Shown piece by piece: positions 33,078 through 42,451 of a stretch of DNA of 49,791 nt. Each line of letters begins with the position of its first letter. Positions within the stretch are counted from its first letter, which is position 1. The position numbers and the translations under genes are program-made. Below the pieces are notes generated by a model. That model searched no databases. It saw only the letters and a list, made by a program, of their open reading frames with translations, and had not been told where the DNA came from. The stretch lies in NCBI GenBank assembly GCA_030673825.1, contig JAUTCS010000125.1, positions 1 through 49,791 of the forward strand. The letters are read 5' to 3'. The DNA comes from Verrucomicrobiota bacterium JB024. GTDB lineage: Bacteria; Verrucomicrobiota; Verrucomicrobiia; Opitutales; Cerasicoccaceae.

Positions 33078-35087
33078 ATGCCCGACTCCTTTCACCCCCA
33101 AACGCATACCATCCTCATCGTCGAGGATGATCCTGGCACTCGACAGCTGATCGGCATGAGGCTGAAGCGAAGGGGGATGAATATCTTGACGGCAGGCAGC
33201 GGCCGGGAAGCCATTGAGCAATTGGAGCATGCCTCTGAAACGATAGGTTTGGTACTTTTGGATTACCGGTTGGTGGACACCAACGCCGAGAAGCTCATCA
33301 AGGAGCACTGGGCGCGTTTGGGTAACCCGGCTTTTATCGTCCTGACTGGGTTCGGGGACGAGCGTGTTGCCGTCAAACTGATGAAGCTGGGAGCGGAAGA
33401 CTACATCGTCAAAGACAAAGATTTTCACGAACTACTGACGGAAGCGGTTGACCGTACCCTCCAGCATCTGGACAGCCAGCGCCGGGTGGAAATAATGGAG
33501 AAGCAGTTGCGCGAAAGCGAGGAACGACTGGCTCTCGCCCTTAATGTGGCCGGTGTGGCCGTCTGGGACGTCGATGTGGAGAAAAACACGGCGATTGTGT
33601 GCGAGCGATGGTGCCGCTTGATAGGGCAGTCTTATCCGCCGGGCCCCGTACCACTGGAGGTACTACACGACCATGTTTATTCGGAAGACCGCGAAAAAAT
33701 CCATGCCGGGTGGGCGCATTTCCTGAGGCAGCCGGAAAAGCTCTATGACGAAACCTACAGGATTCGTGACATCCAGGGAAACCTGCATTGGGTGCACGAT
33801 CAGGGGATTGTCGTTCAGAAGGATGCGGATGGGACCGTTCAGCGTGTGATCCGCGCCATCAACGATGTCAGTGAGAGTAAACGCATTCAGGAGCTGGAAC
33901 TTCAGATGTTGCGGGCTCAGCGCATGGAAACGCTTGGCACACTGGCCAGTGGCATCGCGCATGATTTTAACAATGTGCTGGCGGCCATTCTTGGCTTCAC
34001 TGAGTTGACGATGCGTTGGGCGGATCGCCCCAAGGATGTTGTCGAGAATTGTGGGCGAGTGATCATGGCTTCTCAGCGTGCCAAAGAAGTGATCCGGCAG
34101 ATACTCCTGTTTTGCCGGGATACTCCTCCTCAAAAGAAACCGCATGATCTTAGAGCGATTGCTGACGAGTTTATTGAGATGTCAAAGGGCTCGCTGCCTG
34201 ATTCAATCACCGTAAAGCGGGATTATCGGGTGGAACAAGCCGTTGTCGACGCCGATGCCGGGCTACTAGGCCAAGTCGTTACCAACCTGCTGACCAATGC
34301 GGCCCAGGCCATGCCTGATCGGACTGGCACGATCCTTGTGCGTGTCGATACCTTCCGCGACCTTGATGTAGATATTTCTGATCAGGTCCCTGACCACGTG
34401 GCACCTGCCAGTGGTTACGTCTTGGAAATACATGACGATGGCAGTGGCATTGATCCCAAGAGCCTGGGACACATCTTTGAACCCTTTTACAGCACCAAGG
34501 CGCAGACTCAGGGAACCGGCCTTGGCTTGGCTACGGCCCAAGGGATCGTCCACTCTCACGACGGTATCATCCGGGTCGAGAGTGAGCTTGGCAAGGGGAC
34601 CTGTTTCCGAGTCTTCTTACCCGCGGGCAAAGTTGCCTCTCAGGGGGCGCAGCCATCAGAACAAGCGGCCATTAGCTGCAAAAAAGGCAGGCGTATCCTC
34701 TTTGTGGACGACCAGCACCTGCTGGCCGAGGCAAACTCGCGGCTGCTAGTGGAATGCGGCTATGAAGTGACGACTTTTAACAATCCGCAACATGCCTTGG
34801 AGCATTTCAAAAACCAGGATTCCGGCTACGAACAGGTGATCAGCGATTACAGCATGCCCCAGCTTACCGGCGTACAATTACTCAGAGAGCTGACACAAAT
34901 CCGCCCCCAGCTCAAATGCATATTGATCACGGGAAACCTGGAGACAAATTCCAACGTGCTTGATGAACTCCCTGAACAAACTGTTGTTTTGCGCAAGCCC
35001 TATTCCCTGAACCAATTGCTTGAGGTGATCGAGAATCAGCAATCTTCCGCTCCTGGGGTTTCATGTATCCGAGATGTTTCTTTCTAG
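33078..35087 (+). CDS. REC-PAS-histidine kinase-REC hybrid
   Basis: 669 aa, soluble. Order: receiver (about 10-125; LIVEDDPGTRQL, Asp62 in VLLDYRLVD, Lys112), PAS/PAC (about 145-268, ending VIRAINDVSESKR), HisKA of the NtrB-like type (LGTLASGIAHDFNNVLAAIL, His295), HATPase (TNLLTNAAQAM; IHDDGSGIDPKS; GTGLGLATAQGI) and a C-terminal receiver (ILFVDDQHLLAE, Asp590 in VISDYSMPQLTG, ending in RKPYSLNQLLEV). Both ends can accept phosphate, so it can serve as a relay station. It lies 8 bp after the single-domain regulator and forms a three-gene unit with it and the ethylene-receptor-like kinase. There is no DNA-binding or enzymatic output domain. Confidence 0.93.
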   Translation: MPDSFHPQTHTILIVEDDPGTRQLIGMRLKRRGMNILTAGSGREAIEQLEHASETIGLVLLDYRLVDTNAEKLIKEHWARLGNPAFIVLTGFGDERVAVKLMKLGAEDYIVKDKDFHELLTEAVDRTLQHLDSQRRVEIMEKQLRESEERLALALNVAGVAVWDVDVEKNTAIVCERWCRLIGQSYPPGPVPLEVLHDHVYSEDREKIHAGWAHFLRQPEKLYDETYRIRDIQGNLHWVHDQGIVVQKDADGTVQRVIRAINDVSESKRIQELELQMLRAQRMETLGTLASGIAHDFNNVLAAILGFTELTMRWADRPKDVVENCGRVIMASQRAKEVIRQILLFCRDTPPQKKPHDLRAIADEFIEMSKGSLPDSITVKRDYRVEQAVVDADAGLLGQVVTNLLTNAAQAMPDRTGTILVRVDTFRDLDVDISDQVPDHVAPASGYVLEIHDDGSGIDPKSLGHIFEPFYSTKAQTQGTGLGLATAQGIVHSHDGIIRVESELGKGTCFRVFLPAGKVASQGAQPSEQAAISCKKGRRILFVDDQHLLAEANSRLLVECGYEVTTFNNPQHALEHFKNQDSGYEQVISDYSMPQLTGVQLLRELTQIRPQLKCILITGNLETNSNVLDELPEQTVVLRKPYSLNQLLEVIENQQSSAPGVSCIRDVSF

Positions 35088-35199
35088 ATTGGCACGATCA
35101 AGGCTTTTTTGTCTCCACATTTTAGGCCAGGCAAAAATAATGCACTCTGTCGTTGCGGCTGGATGTTGATTCGCCATCCGTGTCCTGGGCTCGGAAAAT

Positions 35200-36495
35200 T
35201 CAGGCATCGCGTTTGACCCGCACGTAAACGCGGTCATTGCGGCGGACGGGTTCTGGCACAGGAAAGGTGATCTCGTCGCCGGGTTGGGCAGCCGTTAGGA
35301 TTTGCTCCTCCATGCGCATTTCAGGACAGGGAAGGGCAACGACGCCCGTGGTGGGGCCCTGAACCATGATTTCTTCGCCCATCTTTATCCCGTGGTTTTC
35401 TACGCGAATGTGCGCGATCCCGGACTTTGCGTAGTAGTTGAGGACACGCCCGAGGTGAAACTTGCGGTGCGAGGCCGCACTGCCTCCGGCATCGCTCCAG
35501 GCGTTTGCAGGTTGACCGTGGTAAAAGCCGTCCGAAAAGCCCCGGTGGTAAACACTTTCGAGGCGGGTCATCTCTTCGGCCTTGAGGGTGGCGAGGCCAT
35601 CCTCCCAGTCGGGGGCGGGGTTGTCAGGGTGGGTCATGCAGTAGTCGAGTACGCGGCGGTAAGCGGTGGTCACCAGTGAGACATACTCCGGATTGCGGTT
35701 GCGGCCTTCGATCTTGAAACTGTGGACACCGGCCTCGATGAGCTGTTCGATAAAGGGCAGGGTGCAGAGATCCTTGGGGCTCATCACGTAATCGAGACCG
35801 AGGTCGAAGGCCAGATCACCGTCTTTGGCCGAGACGGTGTATTCACGGCGGCAGGGCTGGAGGCACTCACCCCGGTTGGCGGATTTGCCGTATTGGTGGT
35901 AGGACATGAAGCACCGCCCGCTGACCGCGACACACATCGCGCCGTGGGCGAAGGTCTCGAGTTCAACCGAAGCGAGCCCGTTTTCGTCGAGCTCTGTGCG
36001 TATCTGACGAATCTGCTCCAGCGTGCACTCACGGGCGAGCACGGCGCGGTTTACGCCCAGGCTCTCGTGGTAAAAACGCAGTGCGGTGGTGTTGGCGACC
36101 GAGGCCTGAGTGGAGAGCATGACGGGCAGCCCGCAGCGGCGCGCGGCGAGCAGGACTGCCGGGTCCCAGGCGATAATGGCGTCAACGCCCGCCTTGGCGG
36201 CACGGGGAAGGAGCTCATCGAGCACGCTGCGCTCGTCTTCGTAAACGATGGTGTTGACGGTCAGATACGCCTTTGCGCCCGTGGCGTGCGCCTGGCCGGT
36301 GATTTTCGGAAGGTCGGCGTCCGTAAAGGCCGACTGCGAGCGCATGTTGAAATTTTCCGCGCCAAAGTAAACCGCGTCCGCTCCTGACTTGAGGGCCGCC
36401 GTCAGGCAGGTGAAGTGACCCGCTGGCGCAAGCAGCTCAAGCTTCTTGCGCCGAAGGCTGGCGGTGTGGTCCGATGATCCCTCCATGCAGAGCAT
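35200..36495 (-). CDS. U32-family Fe-S protein (TrhP/RlhA-type RNA hydroxylation)
   Basis: 431 aa of the peptidase U32 family. It starts LELLAPAGHFTCLTAALKSG with GADAVYFGAENFNMR and carries the family signature ELETFAHGAMCVAVSGRCFM. Four cysteines, Cys188, Cys195, Cys211 and Cys215, have the spacing of the Fe-S ligands of E. coli TrhP (tRNA U34 5-hydroxylation) and RlhA (23S rRNA C2501 hydroxylation). The length of about 430-450 aa fits TrhP better than the longer RlhA. No signal peptide: cytoplasmic. Despite the family name, protease activity is doubtful for this clade. A housekeeping gene, convergent with the hybrid kinase, 112 bp apart. ATG 36486 is an alternative start. Confidence 0.88.
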   Translation of the reverse strand: MLCMEGSSDHTASLRRKKLELLAPAGHFTCLTAALKSGADAVYFGAENFNMRSQSAFTDADLPKITGQAHATGAKAYLTVNTIVYEDERSVLDELLPRAAKAGVDAIIAWDPAVLLAARRCGLPVMLSTQASVANTTALRFYHESLGVNRAVLARECTLEQIRQIRTELDENGLASVELETFAHGAMCVAVSGRCFMSYHQYGKSANRGECLQPCRREYTVSAKDGDLAFDLGLDYVMSPKDLCTLPFIEQLIEAGVHSFKIEGRNRNPEYVSLVTTAYRRVLDYCMTHPDNPAPDWEDGLATLKAEEMTRLESVYHRGFSDGFYHGQPANAWSDAGGSAASHRKFHLGRVLNYYAKSGIAHIRVENHGIKMGEEIMVQGPTTGVVALPCPEMRMEEQILTAAQPGDEITFPVPEPVRRNDRVYVRVKRDA

Positions 36496-36605
36496 ATAAA
36501 AACCGGAGGTGCCCTTCAGGCAAGCGTGTTGCAGGACCTACGGGAGTTTCGTTGTGCGGTGCAGCTTTTTCGCGCCGCCAAGCGAAAGTGAAGAGAGGGG
36601 AATAA

Positions 36606-36637
36606 AAACCCCGGCTGCGCAAGGCGAGCCGGGGTTT
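36606..36637 (-). terminator. Rho-independent terminator of large PEP-CTERM gene
   Basis: An 11-bp perfect stem AAACCCCGGCT / AGCCGGGGTTT with a 10-nt loop (36617-36626). On the minus strand the distal arm runs into TTTTTATT. It lies 30 bp after the stop of the gene ending at 36667 and before the U32 gene start at 36495. Confidence 0.85.
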
Positions 36638-36666
36638 GCGTGAAGTTAGCGAGTCGCAGGTTGCGG

Positions 36667-39600
36667 TCAGCAAGTCTTTCGGGCGCGGCGGCGCTGCCAG
36701 ACCACGATCGAGGCTCCGAGGGCCAGGAGCAGCGCGGTGACGGAGGGCTCCGGTACCGCCGTGAAGTCGAGGTACACGTCGTCGCCCTGTAGCGACACGG
36801 CGAAGCTGCCGATGCCCGCGGTAAACTCATTACCGAAGGCGTCCTGCGAAACCTGAATGTCGCTGAAGACGAGCAGGTCCACGTCGGGGGTCAGCGCGTT
36901 GTCGAAGATCAGCCATGACTGGTTGGTGTCCCAAAAGGCGTCGGTGAAGTTGACGATGGAGGAGGTGCCGTTGAACGACAGATAGAGCGTCGCCGACGGG
37001 TTGATAGTCAGGAGACCACCGGTCACATCCACCCCGTCGAAGTTCGTGCCGCGGCCACTGGTGCTGTTGGCGATGAACTCGATTTCGACCGAGGAATCTT
37101 CGGTCAGGGTCAGCCCGTTGGTGAAGGTCAGCACGCCGGGCGAGTTGCCGGGGGCGAGCAGGCCGCTGACGGTGGTCGCGGCGTTGATGACACCGCTGCC
37201 CATCAGCCCGGCCCCGTTGTTGACGACGAGTGTGCCGCCGAGGGAGCCATTGACCGCGAGCATGCCCTGCGCGATGGAGAACTCACCGATATTGGTGCTG
37301 GTGCCGGTCAGGGTGAGGTTTCCGAGACCCGTCTTGACGAGATTACCCGAGCCGGTGAAACCACCCGCGAAGCTGGCGTTGAAGCCGTTGGTGTCGATGG
37401 TCGAGGTCGTGCCGGTGCGCAGCTCAGGGTTGATGCCGGAGGACACGCTCAGGTTGCTATCGATCACACGCAGGGTGCCGCCACCGAAGCGGAAGTTGGC
37501 CGCGCCACCGTTGCCGGTACGGATACGGTTGCTCCCGCCGGCTTCGAGGACGCCGCCGTCGAGGTTGTAGGTGCCGGTACCGCGCTGGCCGATGACGAGG
37601 TTGCCGCCGTCACGGATCGAAACCGTGCCGCCGGTCTGGTTGACCGTGCCCGAGCCGGTTAGAGGCTCGGTGTCCTGGGCGCCGCCCAGGAGCAGGTCCG
37701 TCCCTTCGGTGAAGATGAGGTCGCCTCCGCTGACGTTGAGCGTGCCGTTCCCTGTACCCCAGGTGCCGGAGCGTCCAAGCACCATGCCGTTGGAGCCACT
37801 GACATTGATCGTGCCCGCGATGAGGTTGTACACGCCGGTGGCCTGATTGCCGATGTGGATGATCCCGTCGTCGGAGAGCTTGTTGACGATGCCGCCGGTC
37901 TGGTTGACCGTGCCCGAGCCCGTCGTGCCAAAGCCGCCGACGTACATGTCCGAGCGGATGGCGCCGTCCGTGGCATCCCCCAGGTTGAGGACGCCCCCAT
38001 CGATGTTGAGGATACCGGTATTGGCCCCGGTATCTTGGCTGCCCACGAGGACATCCGCGCCGTTGGTGAGCTTCAGGTTGATCGTGCCGTCGGTGAGGGT
38101 GAAGGTGCCGTCGGCCACGCCGAGGACGGAAGGCTCGGCCCCCACAAGCAGGCGGGCTAGGTCCGTGGTGCCCGAGCTGTGCTCGATCTCGCCTTGCTCA
38201 ACCGCCAGCGCATGAAAGCTCCGGTCCGCCGAGCTCAGATCGAGGGTGCCGGTACCCGTCTTGACGAGCCAGCCGTCCCCGTCGATACCGCCCGAGAAGC
38301 TGGCGTTGAAACCGTTCGTGTCGATGACGGATGGTGTAAAGGCCGGGTAGGTGTCGTTATTAACGAGCGTGAAGTCCATCGAGGTGCTCAGGTTGCTCTC
38401 GATCACCTTGATCGTGCCGCCCCCGAGGGTGAAGGTGCTGGTGCCCCCGCCAGTGCGGATGCCGTTGGTCCCGCCGATTTCGAGCGTACCGTCGTTCAGC
38501 GTGTACGAGCCCGTGCCGGAGCCGAACTGCAGATACCCGCCATTGGTGATCGAAACCGTGCCGCCGGTCTGTGTGATGCTGCCGGTGGAGGAGGCGCCGG
38601 TGGCCACGGCGACGTTGCCGCCGAAGTTCGCGGTGCCGCCGCTCATGTTGTATTCGCCGTCACCGTTGTAGCCGATGGTGGTTGCGGTATTCGTGGCGGT
38701 GAGTGTACCGCCGCTTTGGTCGAGCACGCCGGTGGCACCGTCAGCGGAGCCGAAGCGCAGGGAGACCGTGTCAAAGGTCAGGTCACCGGCCTCCAGGTTG
38801 TAGGTACCCGCGCCGCCGGAGGTCGTACCGAACCAGGCCGCACGACCGGAGGTATCACCCCGGAACTCGACCACGGTGCCCGAGCCGATCTGGTTGATCG
38901 TGCCTTCGCCGCCTTCGCCGATAAAGGACTGCGTATCGACCTCCTGGATGAACTGGGCGTCATCGTAGAGATTCATGATACCGACCCCGCCGGTGGTTTC
39001 ACCGAGGTAGAAGGTGGAGCCGTCACCGCCGAGGATGAGCTGGGCGTCATTGTGCAGGTTATAGGTACCGGAGCCGCCGACCACGCCGATCTGCAGCGCC
39101 GCGGCAGTGTTGAAATCAACGATGCCGCCGGTCTGGTTGACAATACCGGTGGAGCCGGTGCCCCAGCCGACGTCGTAGGTGACGTACTGGCCCGTGCCGT
39201 ACTGGGCACTCGTGATGAGGCCGTCGGACATGTTGAGCGTGCCGTAGCCGCCGTCCATGCCGACCTCGAGGCGGGCGAGGTCGCCGTCGAGGCCGAGCGT
39301 GAGTGTGCCGCCGTTAACATTTAAAATGCCGGTGGAGTCGCGGCCGACAAAGAGCTGGGCGTAACCGCTGCCATTACCGATCAGTTCCAGGCTGGAGCCG
39401 CTCTCGAGCGTAAGGGTCGCGAAGTTACCGGCCTCCTCGCCGCCGACGAAGATGTCCGGGCTGACGCCGTCCTGGGCGACGGTCACATCGGCCCCGCTTT
39501 GCAGGGTGAGGTCAGCGTCTTCGGCCACGATCATCGCGTAGCGTCCACCGTAGTTGGGGTTGTCCTCACTGCCACCGGTAAGGGTGACGGTGGTGGAGAC

Positions 39601-40800
39601 ATTGGTGTCGCCCCAGGTTTCGATGGCGGCGGCTTCGATCGCGCCGTCACCCGTCAGGTTCATGGTGGCGTTATTTTCGGCGAAGAGGTAGCCGTCGTCA
39701 TTGAGCGTGAGGGTCGCGCCGTTGGCGATGCTCAGGGTAACATCGCCGTTGAGGACGCCGATGCTGCGCGCATCGGTGTCGCTGTTGACCGCCGCGGTAA
39801 AGGTGGCCGCATCGGTGAAGACGACATTCTGGGTGGGGGAGGGGCCAGCATCGTCGCTCCAGTTGGTGGCGAGGGTAAAGTCCTGCGTACCAGTGGTGGC
39901 GCCGACCCAGGTGGAGGCGTCCACGAAGTCGATCACGTCGCCATCGTTGAGGAAATTGACCGCGGCCCAGTCGAGAGTGCTGGAGGCTGCATCACCGCCG
40001 GAGCCGACGCCGAACTGCATATTCGAGACGGTGCCGCCGGAAACGAGATCGCCGAGCGTTCCCTTGCCGTTGAGCACGATATCGCTCTCCATGATCTCTT
40101 GCAGCGAGTTGAAAGTGCCAAGCGGGCCGGAGCCATAGAAGCCGTTTGAGGCCTGCGCATACACGTACCAGATATTGTCACCGGTGCCGCTGTAGGTATA
40201 GTTTTCGGTATAGAATTCGCCCGCCAGGTCGGCGTTCTGGTTCCATCCGACGATAATGATATCCCAGCTGCCTTCCCCGGAGCGGATGGCGCTGAAGCCC
40301 TCCTGCGACTGGCCGGTTCCCGTGCCCCAGAGGGAGCTCTGGATGCCGATCTTCAGTGACGGGGGAGAGTACGAGGAGGGGCTGCTCCGGGACACGACTG
40401 AATAGCCAAAGGCCGCCTGGAAGTCCGCGTTAAGCAAGGCGGATGCGGACCCGAAACCGGTTGGGCTATTAAGCAAGCTGATGGTGCTCTTGGAGGAGGG
40501 GCCGTTTTGGTCGAGATGGACGCCACCCAGGTTACCACGCGTGCCGAAGTTATTCTGCCAGTAAATCTGGTTCTCTACCGCAGTGGGATCGTTACTGGCC
40601 CCGGCGGCGGGAGCGTGCGTATCGTCGGTGATGATGTTGGTGTTGTTGAAGCGTACGTCGTCGGGTTGCCAGCCATTACCGGGGGCGCCGTCGCCGAAGC
40701 CGGTGATGGCGGCGTTATCTGCATAGGCGCTCCCGGAGATGCCAACCTCCAGGACGGTCAATAGAAACAGTGAGAAGAGTATTAGGTCCGATTTTTTCAT
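36667..40800 (-). CDS. Large PEP-CTERM autotransporter-repeat surface protein
   Basis: 1377 aa. A signal peptide spans about 1-27 (ending SAYA). Residues about 28-290 form a globular domain with no name I can give. From about 295 on, the protein is a long beta-solenoid of autotransporter-associated beta-strand repeats, with many short units such as GSGTVNQTGGIV, GTYNLDGGVLEAGG and NVSGSNGMVLG, and blocks GNLVKTGLGNLTLTGTS typical of that family. After GVINAATTVSGLLAPGNSPG comes the conserved PATR-end segment. The tail is VPEPSVTALLLALG, a hydrophobic helix and WQRRRARKTC: an exosortase signal rather than an outer-membrane barrel. Two copies of a module of about 85 residues are visible (see findings). 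Likely a surface fibre or adhesin. High-GC repetitive DNA gives long antisense frames that I reject. Confidence 0.92.
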   Translation of the reverse strand: MKKSDLILFSLFLLTVLEVGISGSAYADNAAITGFGDGAPGNGWQPDDVRFNNTNIITDDTHAPAAGASNDPTAVENQIYWQNNFGTRGNLGGVHLDQNGPSSKSTISLLNSPTGFGSASALLNADFQAAFGYSVVSRSSPSSYSPPSLKIGIQSSLWGTGTGQSQEGFSAIRSGEGSWDIIIVGWNQNADLAGEFYTENYTYSGTGDNIWYVYAQASNGFYGSGPLGTFNSLQEIMESDIVLNGKGTLGDLVSGGTVSNMQFGVGSGGDAASSTLDWAAVNFLNDGDVIDFVDASTWVGATTGTQDFTLATNWSDDAGPSPTQNVVFTDAATFTAAVNSDTDARSIGVLNGDVTLSIANGATLTLNDDGYLFAENNATMNLTGDGAIEAAAIETWGDTNVSTTVTLTGGSEDNPNYGGRYAMIVAEDADLTLQSGADVTVAQDGVSPDIFVGGEEAGNFATLTLESGSSLELIGNGSGYAQLFVGRDSTGILNVNGGTLTLGLDGDLARLEVGMDGGYGTLNMSDGLITSAQYGTGQYVTYDVGWGTGSTGIVNQTGGIVDFNTAAALQIGVVGGSGTYNLHNDAQLILGGDGSTFYLGETTGGVGIMNLYDDAQFIQEVDTQSFIGEGGEGTINQIGSGTVVEFRGDTSGRAAWFGTTSGGAGTYNLEAGDLTFDTVSLRFGSADGATGVLDQSGGTLTATNTATTIGYNGDGEYNMSGGTANFGGNVAVATGASSTGSITQTGGTVSITNGGYLQFGSGTGSYTLNDGTLEIGGTNGIRTGGGTSTFTLGGGTIKVIESNLSTSMDFTLVNNDTYPAFTPSVIDTNGFNASFSGGIDGDGWLVKTGTGTLDLSSADRSFHALAVEQGEIEHSSGTTDLARLLVGAEPSVLGVADGTFTLTDGTINLKLTNGADVLVGSQDTGANTGILNIDGGVLNLGDATDGAIRSDMYVGGFGTTGSGTVNQTGGIVNKLSDDGIIHIGNQATGVYNLIAGTINVSGSNGMVLGRSGTWGTGNGTLNVSGGDLIFTEGTDLLLGGAQDTEPLTGSGTVNQTGGTVSIRDGGNLVIGQRGTGTYNLDGGVLEAGGSNRIRTGNGGAANFRFGGGTLRVIDSNLSVSSGINPELRTGTTSTIDTNGFNASFAGGFTGSGNLVKTGLGNLTLTGTSTNIGEFSIAQGMLAVNGSLGGTLVVNNGAGLMGSGVINAATTVSGLLAPGNSPGVLTFTNGLTLTEDSSVEIEFIANSTSGRGTNFDGVDVTGGLLTINPSATLYLSFNGTSSIVNFTDAFWDTNQSWLIFDNALTPDVDLLVFSDIQVSQDAFGNEFTAGIGSFAVSLQGDDVYLDFTAVPEPSVTALLLALGASIVVWQRRRARKTC

Positions 40801-41266
40801 TACAAAAACGAGTGGATTCAGCGATTTTTTGGTCCGAAATACATAATCTTCTTATCTTCATGACTGAAGCCCCATCCTTATGGTGGGTATAATTAAATTT
40901 ATTAATGGGATGACTTTTTTATCTATTTAGCTAGGGTTTATACCTTTTTGCCATTGAGGCTAAACGAAAGTCCTGACATCACCCGTACGGGCTGTGTCGA
41001 AAGTGCCAATGGCCGTATTTCAGGCCCGGTGAAGGGGCTTCATCCTTTACCCTTTGCCGCCTTGTTACCGCTATTTCCCGAGAATGCGATGGGGGTCGCG
41101 CACCGAAAAACAGTACCAAATTGTGTGGCATATTTACCATCAAGTCCGGGGCTTATGTCTTTTTTGGTGCGGCTGGATGTGGGATGATTATCTCACCGCG
41201 AAGAGCGATACTCGATGAGGAGACGCTCAAAATCAGCGGCGATAACCTTTATTGATCACCACGCCC
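40801..41266. promoter_or_regulatory. 466-bp divergent non-coding region with distant inverted repeat
   Basis: No gene is supported here. It separates the large PEP-CTERM gene (minus) from the sialidase-like gene (plus). The part 40840-40945 is AT-rich and contains TATAAT at about 40890. CGCACCGAAAAACAG at 41099-41113 has an imperfect inverted partner around 41157-41171 (12 of 15 positions by eye), about 95-170 bp upstream of the sialidase-like start; it may be a spaced operator for that gene. Confidence 0.35.
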
Positions 41267-42433
41267 ATGGCTATGAAAACAGAGCGTAACGTACACCCCG
41301 ATACGGCCATTACCCTTCCCGGCACGGTTATCAACCACCTCCCTGCCGAGGGCCGCCAGTATATCGGCTCACCCAGTCTGGCGATCTTGCCTGACGGCAG
41401 CTATGTCGCTTCCCATGACGTTTTTGGTCCCAAGACGACGGAGATGGAAAAGGGCCGGACGTTTATCTATAAAAGTCTCGACCGCGGCGAGTCCTGGGAG
41501 CCGATTGCCACCGTGCAACCCGCTTTTTGGTCCAACCTTTTCGTGCATGAAGGAGCGCTCTACTTAATGGGGACGTCACACCATCATGGGCTGGTGGTCA
41601 TCCACCGGAGCGACGATGGAGGGAGCACCTGGACGGTCCCGGAGGATGCCGAGACGGGTATCCTCACCGCCTATGGTCAGTACCATACGGCCCCCGTGCC
41701 GATGCTCGTACATCGCGGGCGCATCTGGCGCTCGATTGAGGATGCGACGGCCAGCACGCGTTGGGGCGTCCGGTATAATCCACTCATCATGTCTGCCCCG
41801 CTGGGCTCCGATCTGCTACGGCAGGACAGCTGGACGATGAGTACCATCCTTAGGCAAAATCCAGCCTGGCTGCTGAATGGGTTCGGCGGCTGGCTTGAGG
41901 GTAATGTCCTGGCCATGCCGGATGGGCGTGTCGCGAATCTCCTGCGTGTGGATATCGACGCGGGGGGTGTCGCCGCCCTGGTCACCCTCGACATGGATGG
42001 AAGCACTCTGAGCTTCGATCCCGAGCGGGACTTCGTCGAATTCCCCGGCGGGGCGACCAAGTTCCATGTGCGGCAGGATCCCCGTGGCGGCGGTTATTGG
42101 GCTCTGTCGAACGCGGTTCCCGCTATGCATGCCAAGGATTTGCCCAGGCACACCTTTATCCGCAACACCCTGGCGCTGCTTCACTCCGCAGATGCTCGCA
42201 CCTGGACGTGCCGATCCGTCGTGCTTTATCATCCCGATGCCGTGCTTCATGGCTTCCAGTACGTGGACTGGCTCTTCGATGGTGACGATATGGTTGTCGC
42301 GAGCCGGACGGCCTGGGATGATGCCACCGGCGGAGCCCCCAACCAGCACGACGCCAACTTCCTGACTTTTCATCGCATCCGCGACTTTCGTTCGCTGACT
42401 CCCGACGACATCGCCCGGCAACCGATGAGCTGA
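41267..42433 (+). CDS. BNR/Asp-box sialidase-like protein
   Basis: 388 aa from ATG 41267 (ATG 41273 and TTG 41252 also in frame). A six-bladed propeller is suggested by Asp-box motifs SLDRGESWEP (about 67-76) and SDDGGSTWTVP (about 114-124), YIGSPSLAILPDGSYVASHD at the start, GNVLAMPDGRVANLLRV in the middle and WLFDGDDMVVASRTAWDD near the end. It belongs to the broad sialidase/BNR superfamily common in PVC bacteria; the Arg triad of true GH33 sialidases was not confirmed by eye, so the sugar may not be sialic acid. No signal peptide is visible. It lies 18 bp upstream of the SGNH hydrolase gene, probably in one transcript. Confidence 0.75.
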   Translation: MAMKTERNVHPDTAITLPGTVINHLPAEGRQYIGSPSLAILPDGSYVASHDVFGPKTTEMEKGRTFIYKSLDRGESWEPIATVQPAFWSNLFVHEGALYLMGTSHHHGLVVIHRSDDGGSTWTVPEDAETGILTAYGQYHTAPVPMLVHRGRIWRSIEDATASTRWGVRYNPLIMSAPLGSDLLRQDSWTMSTILRQNPAWLLNGFGGWLEGNVLAMPDGRVANLLRVDIDAGGVAALVTLDMDGSTLSFDPERDFVEFPGGATKFHVRQDPRGGGYWALSNAVPAMHAKDLPRHTFIRNTLALLHSADARTWTCRSVVLYHPDAVLHGFQYVDWLFDGDDMVVASRTAWDDATGGAPNQHDANFLTFHRIRDFRSLTPDDIARQPMS

Positions 42434-42451
42434 CCTCAAAATCTCCCTTCC

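Noticed and set aside
35161-35179. GGATG/CATCC hairpin between convergent kinase and U32 genes as a terminator
   Set aside because: Only 5 bp of stem and no T-run; too weak to call.
38179-40149. Long plus-strand open frames (381 and 216 codons) opposite the large PEP-CTERM gene
   Set aside because: They mirror a high-GC, Gly/Thr-repetitive coding strand; their composition (Val/Gly/Asp/Glu/Arg) shows no domain or signal and the sense gene is strong.
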